This document shows positions 21,517-31,768 of a stretch of 64,000 nt of DNA, piece after piece. The first letter of the stretch is position 1. Each line of letters opens with the position of its first letter. Under the pieces are notes generated by a model, which worked only from the letters and a program-made list of their open reading frames with translations, was not told the origin of the DNA and made no database searches. The DNA is from Pseudopyrenochaeta lycopersici (Eukaryota > Ascomycota > Dothideomycetes > Pleosporales > Pseudopyrenochaetaceae). The position numbers and the translations under genes are program-made. The DNA lies in assembly GCA_003313425.1 (NCBI GenBank), contig NHZP01000019.1, forward strand, positions 1,045,782 to 1,109,781, given 5' to 3'.

Positions 21517-23963
21517 AGCATTACCAGCCACGAGTTACTGGTTCCGTGTTGCAGATAACATAGGCCCACATGCCACCTGTTCGTTCTGGCTATCTTAATA
21601 GTGAGGGACACAGAATTAAATGTCAAGCATTGATGCATTACGATTGACTCTAAAATAATTTCTCTATAGGTTGATTGCTGTCCTCCTGCGATACTGTACA
21701 CAAAGTGACTGGACGGTCAAAGTTGATAACGAATCACTAACTCGTACGTGATACTCAAGCCGAACACGTCCGTACCCTCAAATATAATATCCTAAATCCA
21801 GGAAAATCTTTCTCGTTTACCTTTTTTCTATGCTAAAATGCACAACTCGCCCATCATATTTACAGCACGGTTCCAGATGACGCACTGCTAGTTAGCCTCA
21901 ACTCCTGTCGTGATCAAAGTTCCAGGCTTGCTCTCCTGAACTGCCCGCCGCGAGAAAGTCATTTAGATATTATTCGATCTCTTTGAAAGTAGAACTGACT
22001 CTGTGCTTATGATTCGCAACCTGCTTATGTTGTTGGAATATGTGATTTCGGACTACCACGTCAGGCAAGTGCTGAACGATCTCCAAAATGAAAGCAGCGG
22101 TGGTATTGGGCTACTTAGAGGACAGTAAGTTTCACCGTACAAGTGTGGTCAATCGTTATTATGACGAAATGATGGATTGAGCGCTTTTGCAGGGATCCTG
22201 CTAGCATGCCATTACCGGCGCACAACCACATTGTGCTTATATTGGGTTTGGTGCTGGCGTACCTAGATCAGTGGATAAACTACAAGAATGTTAAGCTTTT
22301 CAGTATACCCTACTTGAGGAAGTGGAAGCTGTACATTGATTCCTGCCAAAATCCCTAACTTTGGCGTCGGTTACCTCTTTTGCTATCCTGGAAGTAGAGA
22401 CACGTTGAAATTTCATATGTAACCGGCAATGCTCATCGAGCATACGCGGAGATAGCACCGCCGTTATGGGGGCCGGAATTTTGAAGGATCGCGACTCCAA
22501 TCATAATTTGGCGGTTGCCACTAGTTGGGCTAGGCAGGACTGCAGATAATATCAAGTCAGCGAAGCTGCTCATGTATGAACGCTTCTGCGCACTTCTTTC
22601 ATGTGCCCAGCTGTAGTGAGTGGGTGAAAGTGAAAGAAAGAATCATTCTAGCTTTTGTCGCTCGCAAATATTATGTCCGATTCAATAAACAAAATGCTGT
22701 CTTCATACCATGATATCATAAATTATTCTTGATACCAAGCGAATTTAGTAACGCGAAAGGTTGTCTGTCTGCTGGCGTAGGAACATCATGGTAATATCAC
22801 TAAAGCATATCATCTAGCATTTCATCAGGGTTACAGGTTCGCAAAAAGCAACAAAGCCAGTAAAAGCGATATTGGGGAACCAAAGAGCACTAAAGAGCAA
22901 ACAGATGGTCAGAATAATCCCACAATGAAGGAACTCGTGAACCGCTCATACTTCGTCGTCCTCTTCACATCATCCAAACTGGCTTGAAATCTTTCTTACT
23001 GGCTCTAAATTCGAGCGTGGTGTTCTCATGCTCCAGTATTTCGCAGGAGGTTTTACGAACTAGTTTATAGTATCACTTGCCTCGCTGGCGAGAAGCTCAG
23101 ACTGCTTGAGTCTGTAGGGGAGGACTGCGGGACACTGGTATCCTCAGAGCAACTCACCACATTGTACCTGAGGTTTCGCAAAGTATGCTAAACTAGCATC
23201 TGGACTAATATATAGATTCTCTAAGATTCTGGCCCTGAAAGCGAAAAAGAATATGGCAGGGCAGACGCAGACATGGTGCGTGAAACGAGTGATTAGAGAA
23301 GCAAGAGACTATGGACAGTTCTGAAGATGAGAATCTGCTGGAACGAGCGTGAGCAAACAAGCCAGCTTTACGAGATATGTCAGACCTAAAAGCAGGTTAT
23401 GCGGTGAGTATCGAGAGCAAAATGGTACTAGAGCAAGGCATCACCGAAACAGCACCTGGTACTGGCAATAACGGGAACTTACTAGGCAGAGGTGTCATGG
23501 TGAAAAACTTTTCTAAATTCTTGTAGTGCGAATGCTCACAGTGTTCAATTACCCGAAATAGCTTATAGAAACATCCAGAATTCTCAATGCGAAACATTGC
23601 CATATCCAAATGAACAACCGCCCTACTTGATCATGCCGAGCGGACTGTCCTTAATTTTATGTCCAACCCAGTGAGATCGCCCCTAGAAGATTCTCAGCAC
23701 ATTGGCCGCTACTTCTTGGGGTCACTTCTATCTGAAGCGTCTGAATCAATTCATTGTACTCTATCCGATCTGCGCCCCGATGGAAATTTGGCATCGAAAC
23801 ATTCTATCATTGCAGTCCAAAGCCCAGAAGAGTTCACTATCAACGGCATTGAAGCGATACCGTCGCAACATGCATTACTCAAACACCAAGATCACTGACT
23901 GTTTTTTCCATCGCGGTTCGTCCGCTATCGTTGTCCAGGTCACCGCCGACCTTGCCGATGGAT
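21517..23963. other. Gene-poor intergenic region, 2.45 kb
   Basis: No frame above about 120 codons and nothing recognisable. It ends at the target-site duplication of the retrotransposon. Confidence 0.4.
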
Positions 23964-23968
23964 CAATC

Positions 23969-24155
23969 TGTGAGCGGTCTCTAGTAACTGGATTCCAGCT
24001 ATCTAGTCCAGATGCTATCTACAACCAAGATGGGAAGAAAAAGGGGAGGATTAAGTGCCACGCGAGGTTATAAAGTTCACGAGCGCGAGCCACCCGCACG
24101 AGCCGTATATCTGTGCACGATGGCGCAGCCTCGGACATAGGCCTAGCCCGTTACA
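23969..24155 (-). repeat. 3' LTR of the gypsy element
   Basis: 187 bp, TG...CA termini, identical by eye to the copy at 29041-29227. It is the 3' copy because pol reads toward it and the polypurine tract abuts it. Confidence 0.95.
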
Positions 24156-27100
24156 TTACTCCCCTCCTCCCTTTTTGCGCGCCTTCGTCCATAGCTTCCA
24201 AGCATCAGTCATGCGCACATTCTCGACTGGCTCCCAGGTTGGATTCGTATAGTCAACCCACTTCACACGTGCTTCCTTGAAGTATCTCCGGCCCCGTTTT
24301 GTAGTCCTTTCGTCTAGTATTCGCTCAACTAGCCAGGCTTCCTCCCCATCGATAAGTAAGGGGCCTGGTTGGCTGTCACCGACCTTCTGAGATGGAAGGG
24401 GATCATTTGGTACAGGTCGTAGTAGGTCGACGTGGAAAACGGGATGTATCCTACCAGGGACATCGAGCTGATATGAGTGGGAGTTAACTTGTCGTACCAC
24501 TCGGTACTTGCCGTGCAACCAATCTAGCTTCTTCGAGGGTCTTGTTGTTTTGACATTCCTAAGGTTGAGAAATACCCAGTCTCCCTCCTTGTAATGCGGC
24601 GCTGCTGTTCTGGTTCTGTTTGCCTGGTGTTGTTGTTTCTCCTGTGCCATAGCTATTGCAGCCTGGGCCCATTCTGTCGCTTCTTGAAGTCTTTTGAGGA
24701 AATCTTCTGCTAGCACTTCGCCATCCTTCTTCGTTCGGTGCTGGATTGTGCGCTCTTCCACGAGTTGTATCGGCTCGTTATGATATCCGTGCATGAAGAA
24801 AAAAGGGCTTAGTCCAGTAGATGATGACTCCCGATTGTTGATCGCTCCCATGATAATAGGTAAGAGTGTCGACCAGTTCTCCTGTGTGTATGTTGCCCAA
24901 ATGCGAATCATTTTCTCAATCTCCTGGTTCATCCGTTCGGTGGCGCCGTCGGTCTGCGGATGATAAGCAGTCGATAGACGCTGTTCAATATTCAGGAGCC
25001 TGCAAAAATATCTCCATAGATCGCTGACAAATTGAGGACCTCTATCGCTCGTGATTGCGGTTGGGATGCCATGGACCGGGTAGTGGCGCTCAAAGAGCCT
25101 TTGTGCAACTGCTTCGGCAGAGAGATCGTGCATGCTCTCTAGTTCCACTCCTTTCGTAAGCCGATCTGTCACAACCATGCAGCTCGAAGCGTTGTTTCGT
25201 CCTGATGACGGCAAGTCGGTGATAAAGTCGATAGAGATTTCCCCCCAGATACGTTCGGGTATTGGCATCGGCTTGAGGAGGCCCTTCTTTGTCTCCCTCC
25301 ATATAGGGTTTCTCCCGCACACTTCGCAGTTTCGAACAAATTGTCGCACGTCACTCGCAGCACCCGACCAAAAGAACTGCCTTGATAAGATTGCGTAGGT
25401 GAGATCTCTCCCAGGGTGTCCAGTAATATGCGAGTCGTGGATATTTTGAATGATCTGGGTGCGTAGTGGTTCGCAATTTGGGATCCAGATCCTTCCTCGA
25501 AATCGTAGCAAACCTCTCTCGTCCACGGAGCATTCCGCCATGCTTACGGATTTCTCTTTCTGCAGATCTACTGGAAGGTTTCTCTCTTTGCGTATTACCA
25601 GGGTAGTGAGCTCTTGGTAGAGCTTATCCTGCTGTCGACTCTTATGCCATAGTTCTTGCATTTGGTCGTCTTCGAACAGGCGTACAGTCTTCGCAAAATC
25701 GATATTGGTTAACGATGAGGCGAGCGATAGGACTTGAGCGTTCCTGAGGTGCTTATTCTGAAAGAGCCGTTTGAACCGAGATCGGAGGCGTTCGTCGTCA
25801 TAGTTGGCGGGCAGGTCCTGTTCTCGTCGTGACAATGCGTCGGGCTTGCCCATCATCTTTCCGGGTTTCCATTCGAGGGTGAAGTTGAACCTTGAGAGGA
25901 ATTCTGACCAACGCACTTGTCTCTCGGATAGCTGTCTCTCAGTATAGAAGTGTTTCAGGTTCTTATGATCTGTCAAGACAGTGAAGTGCTTAACCATGTG
26001 TAACTCTGGCTCCCAGGCTTCCAAGCAACGAACGATGGCAAGGAGCTCCTTATCATGGATTGGGTAGTTGGCTTCCGTTGGCGAGTGTTTCTTTGAGTAA
26101 TAAGCAACAGGTTGCCAGTTACCACTCTTGCCTTTCTGTAGGAGAAGGCCACCAGTCGCGTGTCCTGACGAATCTGCTTCCAGTAAGGTCTCCTCCTCTG
26201 GGTCGAAATGGGCCAATATTGGTGCCGTGATGAGGAGCTCTTTGATCTTCTCGAACGCTTCCAGACAAGCTTCGTCCCATCGGAAGGGGACGTCCTTTCT
26301 TGTTAGATTAGTGAGGGGTTCAGCGATATCGGAGAACTCTGGTATAAAAACTCGGTAAAAGTTGGCGAATCCAATAAACCCTCGTACGGCCTTCACGGAC
26401 GATGGCGTGGCCCAATCACGTATGGCGGCAATCTTGTCGGGGTCAACTCGTATTCCGACTTCTGCCTCAATAATGTATCCAAGGTATTTGACTCTCTTAG
26501 TTTCGAACTCACACTTGTCAATATCAATCTGGAGTCCGGCGTCCATCAGACGTTGAAGGACTCTTCCAACCTTCTGCCGGTGGTCTTGGAGGGACCCTGA
26601 GGAGTAAATCAGGATGTCGTCGATGTATGCAGATACAAAGTCGTCCAAGTAATCCTGCAGAACACTATTTATATACCGCTGAAAGGCAGCGGGTGCTCCT
26701 GTTAATCCAAAAGGAACTACGCGCCATTCGAACAATCCGTATCTCGTCCGGAAGGCTGTTTTCCATTCTTCTCCTTTCGCTAGTCGAATCTTGTGGAATG
26801 CTGCAATGACGTCAAGCTTCGTGAACCATCGCACTTTCGCCACATTTCTCAACGTCTCAGTGAACAACGGGAGCGGGTAGCGGTCCTTCTTGGTGATGTT
26901 GTTCAGGCCACGATAGTCTACGCAGAATCGGATTCCTCCTCCGGGCTTCTTGACCATTAGCACTGGTGCGGCGGCGGGCGAGTTGCTGGCTCGAATAAAC
27001 TCCTTGTCTAACAGCTCGGTGAGTGTCTTCCTTAGTACAAGTAGCTCTTCTCGGCCCATGCCATAAAGAGGTCCCCAGGGGATCGTCTTTTCGGATCCGT

Positions 27101-27794
27101 TCTGGTCTTTCTCAATCTCAATATGCAGATCGACACCCTTCCGATGAGGTGGTAGCTTCTCAGCCAGGAACCGATCAAAAGCCTTCAACCACTTGTGGTA
27201 GTGAGGTGGCAGTTTGACCTTAGGGTCCGATCGTTTGCGTGGCTTCAGAGCTTTCTCGATATCTGCGATCGAGACAGCGTATACTCCTGTATCAAGATTG
27301 ATACCTTCCTGTCGGTTCTTCCTACGATTTCTTCTCACTTCGGCCATAAACGCGGTGGCCATGAGTTGTGCAGCCTTGAACTGGGATGGCCTACAGAGCG
27401 TCTTCTTGCGGTTCCAAACGCGGATGCCCGACACGCCAATGTCCAAGCAGCCTCGTCTTGTGGAGATGGTGACATCAGCATCTTCTAGCCATGGGTTTCC
27501 GAGGATTAAGTCGTACGTGAGGCCTGGGACAACGTAAAAGAAGACGCGCTCCTGCTGGTGTCCATCTATATCGATTGAGGCGTAAGTAATGGTGTTTATG
27601 ATTGTCGTTGGTTCTGCGTTCTTCCCCGCGGCTCCTTCTAATCGGCGCGGTCCTATCTTCAACGATGGCAGTCTCAGAGATCGAAAGAGTTGTTCGCTCA
27701 TGGCGGAGTAGCAAAGGCAGCCTGAATCCACGAGTCCGGTAACAAAGTCAGTTCCATTAAGTCTAACATCCACTAAAAAGGGGTCACCGTCCAT
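24156..27794 (-). CDS. pol: Pol polyprotein: protease, reverse transcriptase, RNase H, integrase, chromodomain
   Basis: 1,212 codons, intact, ending directly at the 3' LTR. Visible in order: aspartic protease core LVDSGC (about 21-26, Cys where Ala or Ser is usual); reverse transcriptase with LDVIAAF (327-333) and the catalytic YIDD box (390-393); RNase H with ADSSGHATGG (Asp541); integrase zinc motif H789/H793/C823/C826; integrase catalytic D856, D917 and E953 (SIDF, TSDRG, ATERMN); and a C-terminal chromodomain (about 1151-1200; EAWLVERILDER, VKWVDYTNPTWEPVENV). It lies in the same frame as gag, with a single TAG between them. The start codon given is the first ATG after gag, but Pol is probably made as a Gag-Pol fusion. 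Confidence 0.95.
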   Translation of the reverse strand: MDGDPFLVDVRLNGTDFVTGLVDSGCLCYSAMSEQLFRSLRLPSLKIGPRRLEGAAGKNAEPTTIINTITYASIDIDGHQQERVFFYVVPGLTYDLILGNPWLEDADVTISTRRGCLDIGVSGIRVWNRKKTLCRPSQFKAAQLMATAFMAEVRRNRRKNRQEGINLDTGVYAVSIADIEKALKPRKRSDPKVKLPPHYHKWLKAFDRFLAEKLPPHRKGVDLHIEIEKDQNGSEKTIPWGPLYGMGREELLVLRKTLTELLDKEFIRASNSPAAAPVLMVKKPGGGIRFCVDYRGLNNITKKDRYPLPLFTETLRNVAKVRWFTKLDVIAAFHKIRLAKGEEWKTAFRTRYGLFEWRVVPFGLTGAPAAFQRYINSVLQDYLDDFVSAYIDDILIYSSGSLQDHRQKVGRVLQRLMDAGLQIDIDKCEFETKRVKYLGYIIEAEVGIRVDPDKIAAIRDWATPSSVKAVRGFIGFANFYRVFIPEFSDIAEPLTNLTRKDVPFRWDEACLEAFEKIKELLITAPILAHFDPEEETLLEADSSGHATGGLLLQKGKSGNWQPVAYYSKKHSPTEANYPIHDKELLAIVRCLEAWEPELHMVKHFTVLTDHKNLKHFYTERQLSERQVRWSEFLSRFNFTLEWKPGKMMGKPDALSRREQDLPANYDDERLRSRFKRLFQNKHLRNAQVLSLASSLTNIDFAKTVRLFEDDQMQELWHKSRQQDKLYQELTTLVIRKERNLPVDLQKEKSVSMAECSVDERGLLRFRGRIWIPNCEPLRTQIIQNIHDSHITGHPGRDLTYAILSRQFFWSGAASDVRQFVRNCEVCGRNPIWRETKKGLLKPMPIPERIWGEISIDFITDLPSSGRNNASSCMVVTDRLTKGVELESMHDLSAEAVAQRLFERHYPVHGIPTAITSDRGPQFVSDLWRYFCRLLNIEQRLSTAYHPQTDGATERMNQEIEKMIRIWATYTQENWSTLLPIIMGAINNRESSSTGLSPFFFMHGYHNEPIQLVEERTIQHRTKKDGEVLAEDFLKRLQEATEWAQAAIAMAQEKQQHQANRTRTAAPHYKEGDWVFLNLRNVKTTRPSKKLDWLHGKYRVVRQVNSHSYQLDVPGRIHPVFHVDLLRPVPNDPLPSQKVGDSQPGPLLIDGEEAWLVERILDERTTKRGRRYFKEARVKWVDYTNPTWEPVENVRMTDAWKLWTKARKKGGGE
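24159..24176 (-). promoter_or_regulatory. Polypurine tract (plus-strand primer)
   Basis: Read in the element's sense, an 18-nt all-purine run, AAAAAGGGAGGAGGGGAG, ends three bases (the pol stop codon) before the 3' LTR. It also encodes the last residues of Pol (KKGGGE). Confidence 0.85.
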
Positions 27795-27842
27795 CTTTGC
27801 TCTTCCTGCCTCTTTCCATTCTCTCTGAGCTGCCGCGTGGTC

Positions 27843-28997
27843 CTATTGCTCTTCGTCTGCTTCCTCCATCTCGTCTTCAACTGCGGCGCTTGTAACTGCG
27901 GCGCTTGATGCGACTTTGACGCTGGCGTACGTTGGCCGGATAGCGGCTGCTAACGGGCATGTTGCTATTCGGCATTGGCTGCGACCGCAGCGAAGGCAAC
28001 GTCCTTCGCGGCGTCGGGCGTCGATCTCTTCCTGACCAACCCACTTTGCCCGCTTCCCAAGTAGCTCTTGGTCCTCCGGACGCTTCGACGGGTGTCCGTT
28101 TACATTATCCTTGTTGCGGAAGCGAATGGCATTCACCTGTGTTGGGATCGGTGGCGTTGGTTCCCATTCCATCATGTCTTCTCGGCCAACTTGCGTGGCA
28201 ACATTGCTGCCGGCGGTTGCTGTCGATACGAGGGTTCGGGCGTTTCCGGTAGTGCCCCCTTTTTTCGTCCACTGGCCATATAGCTCCATATTGTTGCTTA
28301 GACTTGCACACTTCTGAACGAATTCCATGTATGTGTGGTCATCGCTTCCTGAGGAGTCAACAAGCTTGTCTTTCATCTTGCTGTTAAGCGCGTTGCGCAG
28401 ATAGGATATTTTCGCGTCGTCATCCCATCCTTCTGCGTTAGCGTTGGCTATCTCCTTCTCGAACCGGGGGTAGAAGGATATGAAGGTCTCATCTTCTTTC
28501 TGGCGGATGGAATGCAGGTTCTGGATTGCTTTTTGTTTCCGATTGCGCTCGCCGTAGAGTAGGTCAAGACGGTTAAGAAGTTCGTGAGGGTTTGGAGACT
28601 CTTGCTTGATTGCTAACTCATAGTACGTAGTGACGTTGACTTTTGCTGTTCCTTCGAGACGCGCATAAATATAGCGTAGTTGGGTCCTCGGGTCCCCGAT
28701 GGCTTGCGCGTCTGCTTCGATCTTGCCTTCCATCTCCAGCTTCCATCCTCGCCATTGTGATTTGTTACCGCCGAACATGGGGGGGTGCGGAAGGCGCGGC
28801 TTCGCAGTTACCGGGGTGGGTTCAGACGACGGCGTTGGGGCGGTAGTGGCGTGTGGTGTGAATTCGGGCGTGCTGAGTGGCTGCTGTGACTGCGTTTCCA
28901 GCCTGATGCTTATGTCGTCGAGTTTAGCGAATAACTGCTGGACCAATTGGTCCATGTTATTAAGCCGCATATTGACGTCTTCGGTGGGGTCCGGCAT
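27843..28997 (-). CDS. gag: Gag structural protein of the gypsy element
   Basis: 384 aa. The central part (FGGNKSQWRGWKLEMEGKI through the FISFYPRFEKEIANA segment) is the capsid-type retrotransposon gag domain of fungal chromoviruses. Near the C-terminus a zinc-knuckle-like motif spaced CX2CX4CX4C (C334, C337, C342, C347) has Cys where the usual CCHC motif has His. The frame stops at TAG (27843-27845), preceded by CAA, and pol continues in the same frame with no other stop over the 48 bp to its first ATG. Gag packages the RNA into virus-like particles. Confidence 0.92.
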   Translation of the reverse strand: MPDPTEDVNMRLNNMDQLVQQLFAKLDDISIRLETQSQQPLSTPEFTPHATTAPTPSSEPTPVTAKPRLPHPPMFGGNKSQWRGWKLEMEGKIEADAQAIGDPRTQLRYIYARLEGTAKVNVTTYYELAIKQESPNPHELLNRLDLLYGERNRKQKAIQNLHSIRQKEDETFISFYPRFEKEIANANAEGWDDDAKISYLRNALNSKMKDKLVDSSGSDDHTYMEFVQKCASLSNNMELYGQWTKKGGTTGNARTLVSTATAGSNVATQVGREDMMEWEPTPPIPTQVNAIRFRNKDNVNGHPSKRPEDQELLGKRAKWVGQEEIDARRREGRCLRCGRSQCRIATCPLAAAIRPTYASVKVASSAAVTSAAVEDEMEEADEEQ

Positions 28998-29028
28998 ATC
29001 GCTGGTTCGGGTCTTTGGCGGCTGTGCG

Positions 29029-29040
29029 ATCTTGGTTGTA
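29029..29040 (-). promoter_or_regulatory. Primer-binding site with predicted self-priming
   Basis: The 12 nt next to the 5' LTR read TACAACCAAGAT in the element's sense. They are the exact reverse complement of an LTR segment (sense ATCTTGGTTGTA, plus-strand 29092-29103) about 40 nt downstream of a TATAA box, where transcription would start. I see no match to a common tRNA 3' end (TGG...). This is the layout of Tf1-type self-priming. Confidence 0.8.
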
Positions 29041-29227
29041 TGTGAGCGGTCTCTAGTAACTGGATTCCAGCTATCTAGTCCAGATGCTATCTACAACCAA
29101 GATGGGAAGAAAAAGGGGAGGATTAAGTGCCACGCGAGGTTATAAAGTTCACGAGCGCGAGCCACCCGCACGAGCCGTATATCTGTGCACGATGGCGCAG
29201 CCTCGGACATAGGCCTAGCCCGTTACA
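29041..29227 (-). repeat. 5' LTR of the gypsy element, with TATA box
   Basis: 187 bp. In the sense direction a TTTATAA box lies at about 29140-29147, and the predicted start of R is near 29103, giving a U3 of about 124 bp and an R-U5 of about 63 bp. Confidence 0.93.
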
Positions 29228-29232
29228 CAATC

Positions 29233-30013
29233 GACCATCTTCTAATCAACGATGTGAGACCTTTTTATGCATTAAGCTTCCATGATGACACTACAGCATT
29301 CTACTCTGTGAACGCGAATTCCACATTGACGTAACGTTTAAAATGAGAATACTACCAAGACAGAGGCCAGAGGGCCATAAGGCGTGGGTAGTGGGGGAAT
29401 TGATCTCAGCGCGTCATGTCTATTTGCTATGGCTCGATCTTCGCGTTTCAGCTGATCCAAGGGCAACGGCAATTGAAAAAGAGGCTACTACGTTAACTAG
29501 GGAGTCGGGGCATTGATTGATAGATGTTTGGAAGGAGATTGAGAATCTGCGGAACCTCGAACATGGCAATAATAGAAGCCACTGTCGGAAGAAGTGAGAG
29601 CGTTACCTGATGGAGGATCCAAATTTCCCCGCAAGAGAGGAAAAGGGACCAAAAGGTAGCATGTGGTAACTACTAGACATCGGGTTTTCGAAGGGTCCGA
29701 CGAGTTTTATGCTTGGTCCATGTGCGCGGCGGACAGGGAAGAGTTGCAATGGCCTCCATGAATCAAGATGTGAAGACCCTATGCCTAATATGAATCTCAA
29801 TATTCATAGTCTTGATCACCACCATGATCCGTAATTTAAAGCCATTTGTGAGAAGCTTTGATTGAACTTCATACTTTACGATCAAATTCGAACAGTTATC
29901 GATCGTTTCTTTTAAATATACTAGAACATCGAACAAAGTATTCATCGATGTCATCCATTCATTTCGGGTGCATCTTTGGCTGTATTTATGATTAGCTCTC
30001 AAGCGCTCAGCCC
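29233..30013. other. Intergenic region
   Basis: 781 bp between the retrotransposon and the aldehyde dehydrogenase 3' end. Short frames only; nothing recognised. Confidence 0.4.
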
Positions 30014-31768
30014 CTAATACCGTCCTAACTTCTGTGCAAGTTCCGCTAGATTAAGGCCCCTTGTTCGTGCTAGCATGATTGCCGTACCAGCAGCAGTGAT
30101 GGCTAACCCGAGAATTTGAAGGCCCGTGCTACCGAGTTTGATAGTTTTTTGATCTGCGAGAGTTTCGCCGCGTTTGAATGGCGGAGTGGGTAATGTGGTC
30201 ATAGGACTGCTCTTCTCCAGGTTGTACGGCGGATATCGGAAGCTCATGAATTTGTCAAGCCAGTCCGGAAAGCGAGTTACAACGCGGCGATGTGTGAATG
30301 TGTCGAAGCCATGCCGTCCGTGATACGCTCCCATGCCGGAATCTCCTGTGTAAGATCAGGTCAGTAAAAGTCAGAATATTGCACCGGGGCAGTGTGATTT
30401 TGGACAATCTGTACACCAACCACGCACGAAGAAGAGGATATTGAACTAAAAGGAAGCTAGGAAGATACTTACCGACACCACCAAAGGGGGCTTCCGGTGT
30501 AGCTGCATGCAGCAAAGCATCATTGACAGTCACGCCTCCGGACAGGGTGTTGTCCAGGACTATCTTTCGCATTAGTATTCAACCTCGCGTAGATTAAGGC
30601 TTGTCGGAGGCTGACCATAGTCTATTTCAGACTGATTGTGGGAGAAGATGTAGATGCCAAGAGGATGTGGCATTGAAGAGATGATCTCGACGGCGCGCTT
30701 GTAATCGGCCTCTACAATTGGAAGCAGTGGCCCGAAGAGCTCCTCAGATAATAGCGAATCTTCCATTGTGACATTGTCTACCACAGTAGATTTGAATTTC
30801 AGGAGGTTGCGGTCGTGGTTAGATCCACTGTATACAATCTGGCCGTTCGTTCTATTCAGCAAGCCTTCAAGGCGGGCATGATTGCGCTCATTGATGATGG
30901 TGCACATCGAGTCTTCCTTTCCATTTGCAGTGAACTGTTCGTTCCAATGCTTGACCCTATCCACGAATTCACGGTGTACAGCTGGATGCACAAAAACATG
31001 ATTGACTGAGAGGCAGATTTGGCCAGCATTCAGAAACTTGACAGACGCAACGCGCTTGGCTGCAAGATCGATATTGGCAGTTTTAGTGATGATTGCTGGG
31101 CATTGACCGCCAAGTTCAAGTACCGTTGGTGTGAGGTGTTTGGCAGCCGCAGCAGCGACGTGCCGAGCGACAGGCGTGGACCCAGTAAAGAACACATGGT
31201 CAAACTTGTGAGAGAGCATGTACTGCGTCTCGGAAGCGCCACCTGTAGTCACTGCATATGCAGTAGAATCCAAGTATTTGGGGACAAGTTGTGCAAGAAG
31301 GTCAGCGGTATTTGTAGCCATCTCAGACGGCTTGATGAGGACGGTGCATCCGGCGGAGATTGCAGCAGCCAAAGGTATGAGGGTCAGCGAGTCGGGAAAG
31401 TTCCAGGGGCCAATAATGAAAGCGACGCCGCGCGGTTCGTGCCGAATGTGTGTTGTGCCAATCCGCGTGAATAGGAAGCCACTGTGGGGCGTCTCGCCCT
31501 GCGCCCACTCATCCACGTGCTTGATGTGGTAGAGTATCTCGTCTTGTAGAGATTTGAGGTTCAGTCGCGTCTCAAATTCTGGGCGGCCTAGGTCCTTCTG
31601 TAGAGCGCTGGTGAAGTCGGCGTGGTGGTCGGAAACGAGCCAGAACAGCTGCTTGAGCTGCCACTTTCGGTAGCGGACGTCCTTGGTGCGCCCAGAGCGA
31701 AACGTGTCTCGCAGAGTCGCGATCGAGGCATCGATCTCGGCCTCGGTGGAATAGTCGTTCTTAGCCAT
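30014..31768 (-). CDS. Fatty aldehyde dehydrogenase (ALDH3-type, membrane-anchored)
   Basis: Three exons on the minus strand (30616-31768, 30473-30559, 30014-30345) give 523 aa; the introns are 56 and 127 bp. NAD(P)-dependent oxidation of aldehydes to acids is indicated by PWNFP (121-125), IKPSE, FTGST (194-198), the general base Glu218 in LELGG and the nucleophile Cys252 in GQIC. A late GGVGDSGMGAYHG-type segment spans exons 2-3. A hydrophobic C-terminal stretch (LQILGLAITAAGTAIMLA) followed by basic residues looks like the tail anchor of fatty aldehyde dehydrogenases in the ER or peroxisome membrane. The acceptor of intron 1 at 30559/30560 is the one that restores the conserved VLDNTLSGG frame. 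Likely role: fatty aldehydes from alkane, alcohol or sphingolipid breakdown. Confidence 0.93.

Larger units (their letters stand above)
23969..29227 (-). mobile_element. Full-length Ty3/gypsy retrotransposon (chromovirus, Tf1/sushi-like)
   Basis: The element is 5,259 bp, transcribed on the minus strand. Two 187-bp LTRs (23969-24155 and 29041-29227), beginning TGT and ending ACA, appear identical. The insertion is flanked by a 5-bp direct repeat CAATC (23964-23968 and 29228-29232). The inside holds uninterrupted gag and pol frames, a primer-binding site next to the 5' LTR and a polypurine tract next to the 3' LTR. The integrase ends in a chromodomain, which places it among chromoviruses, known to integrate in heterochromatin or near histone marks. 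Identical LTRs and open frames imply recent insertion, and no RIP damage is seen. Confidence 0.96.

Noticed and set aside
27795..27842. Programmed frameshift between gag and pol
   Set aside because: The two frames are the same, so a shift is not needed; the question is readthrough or reinitiation at the single TAG.
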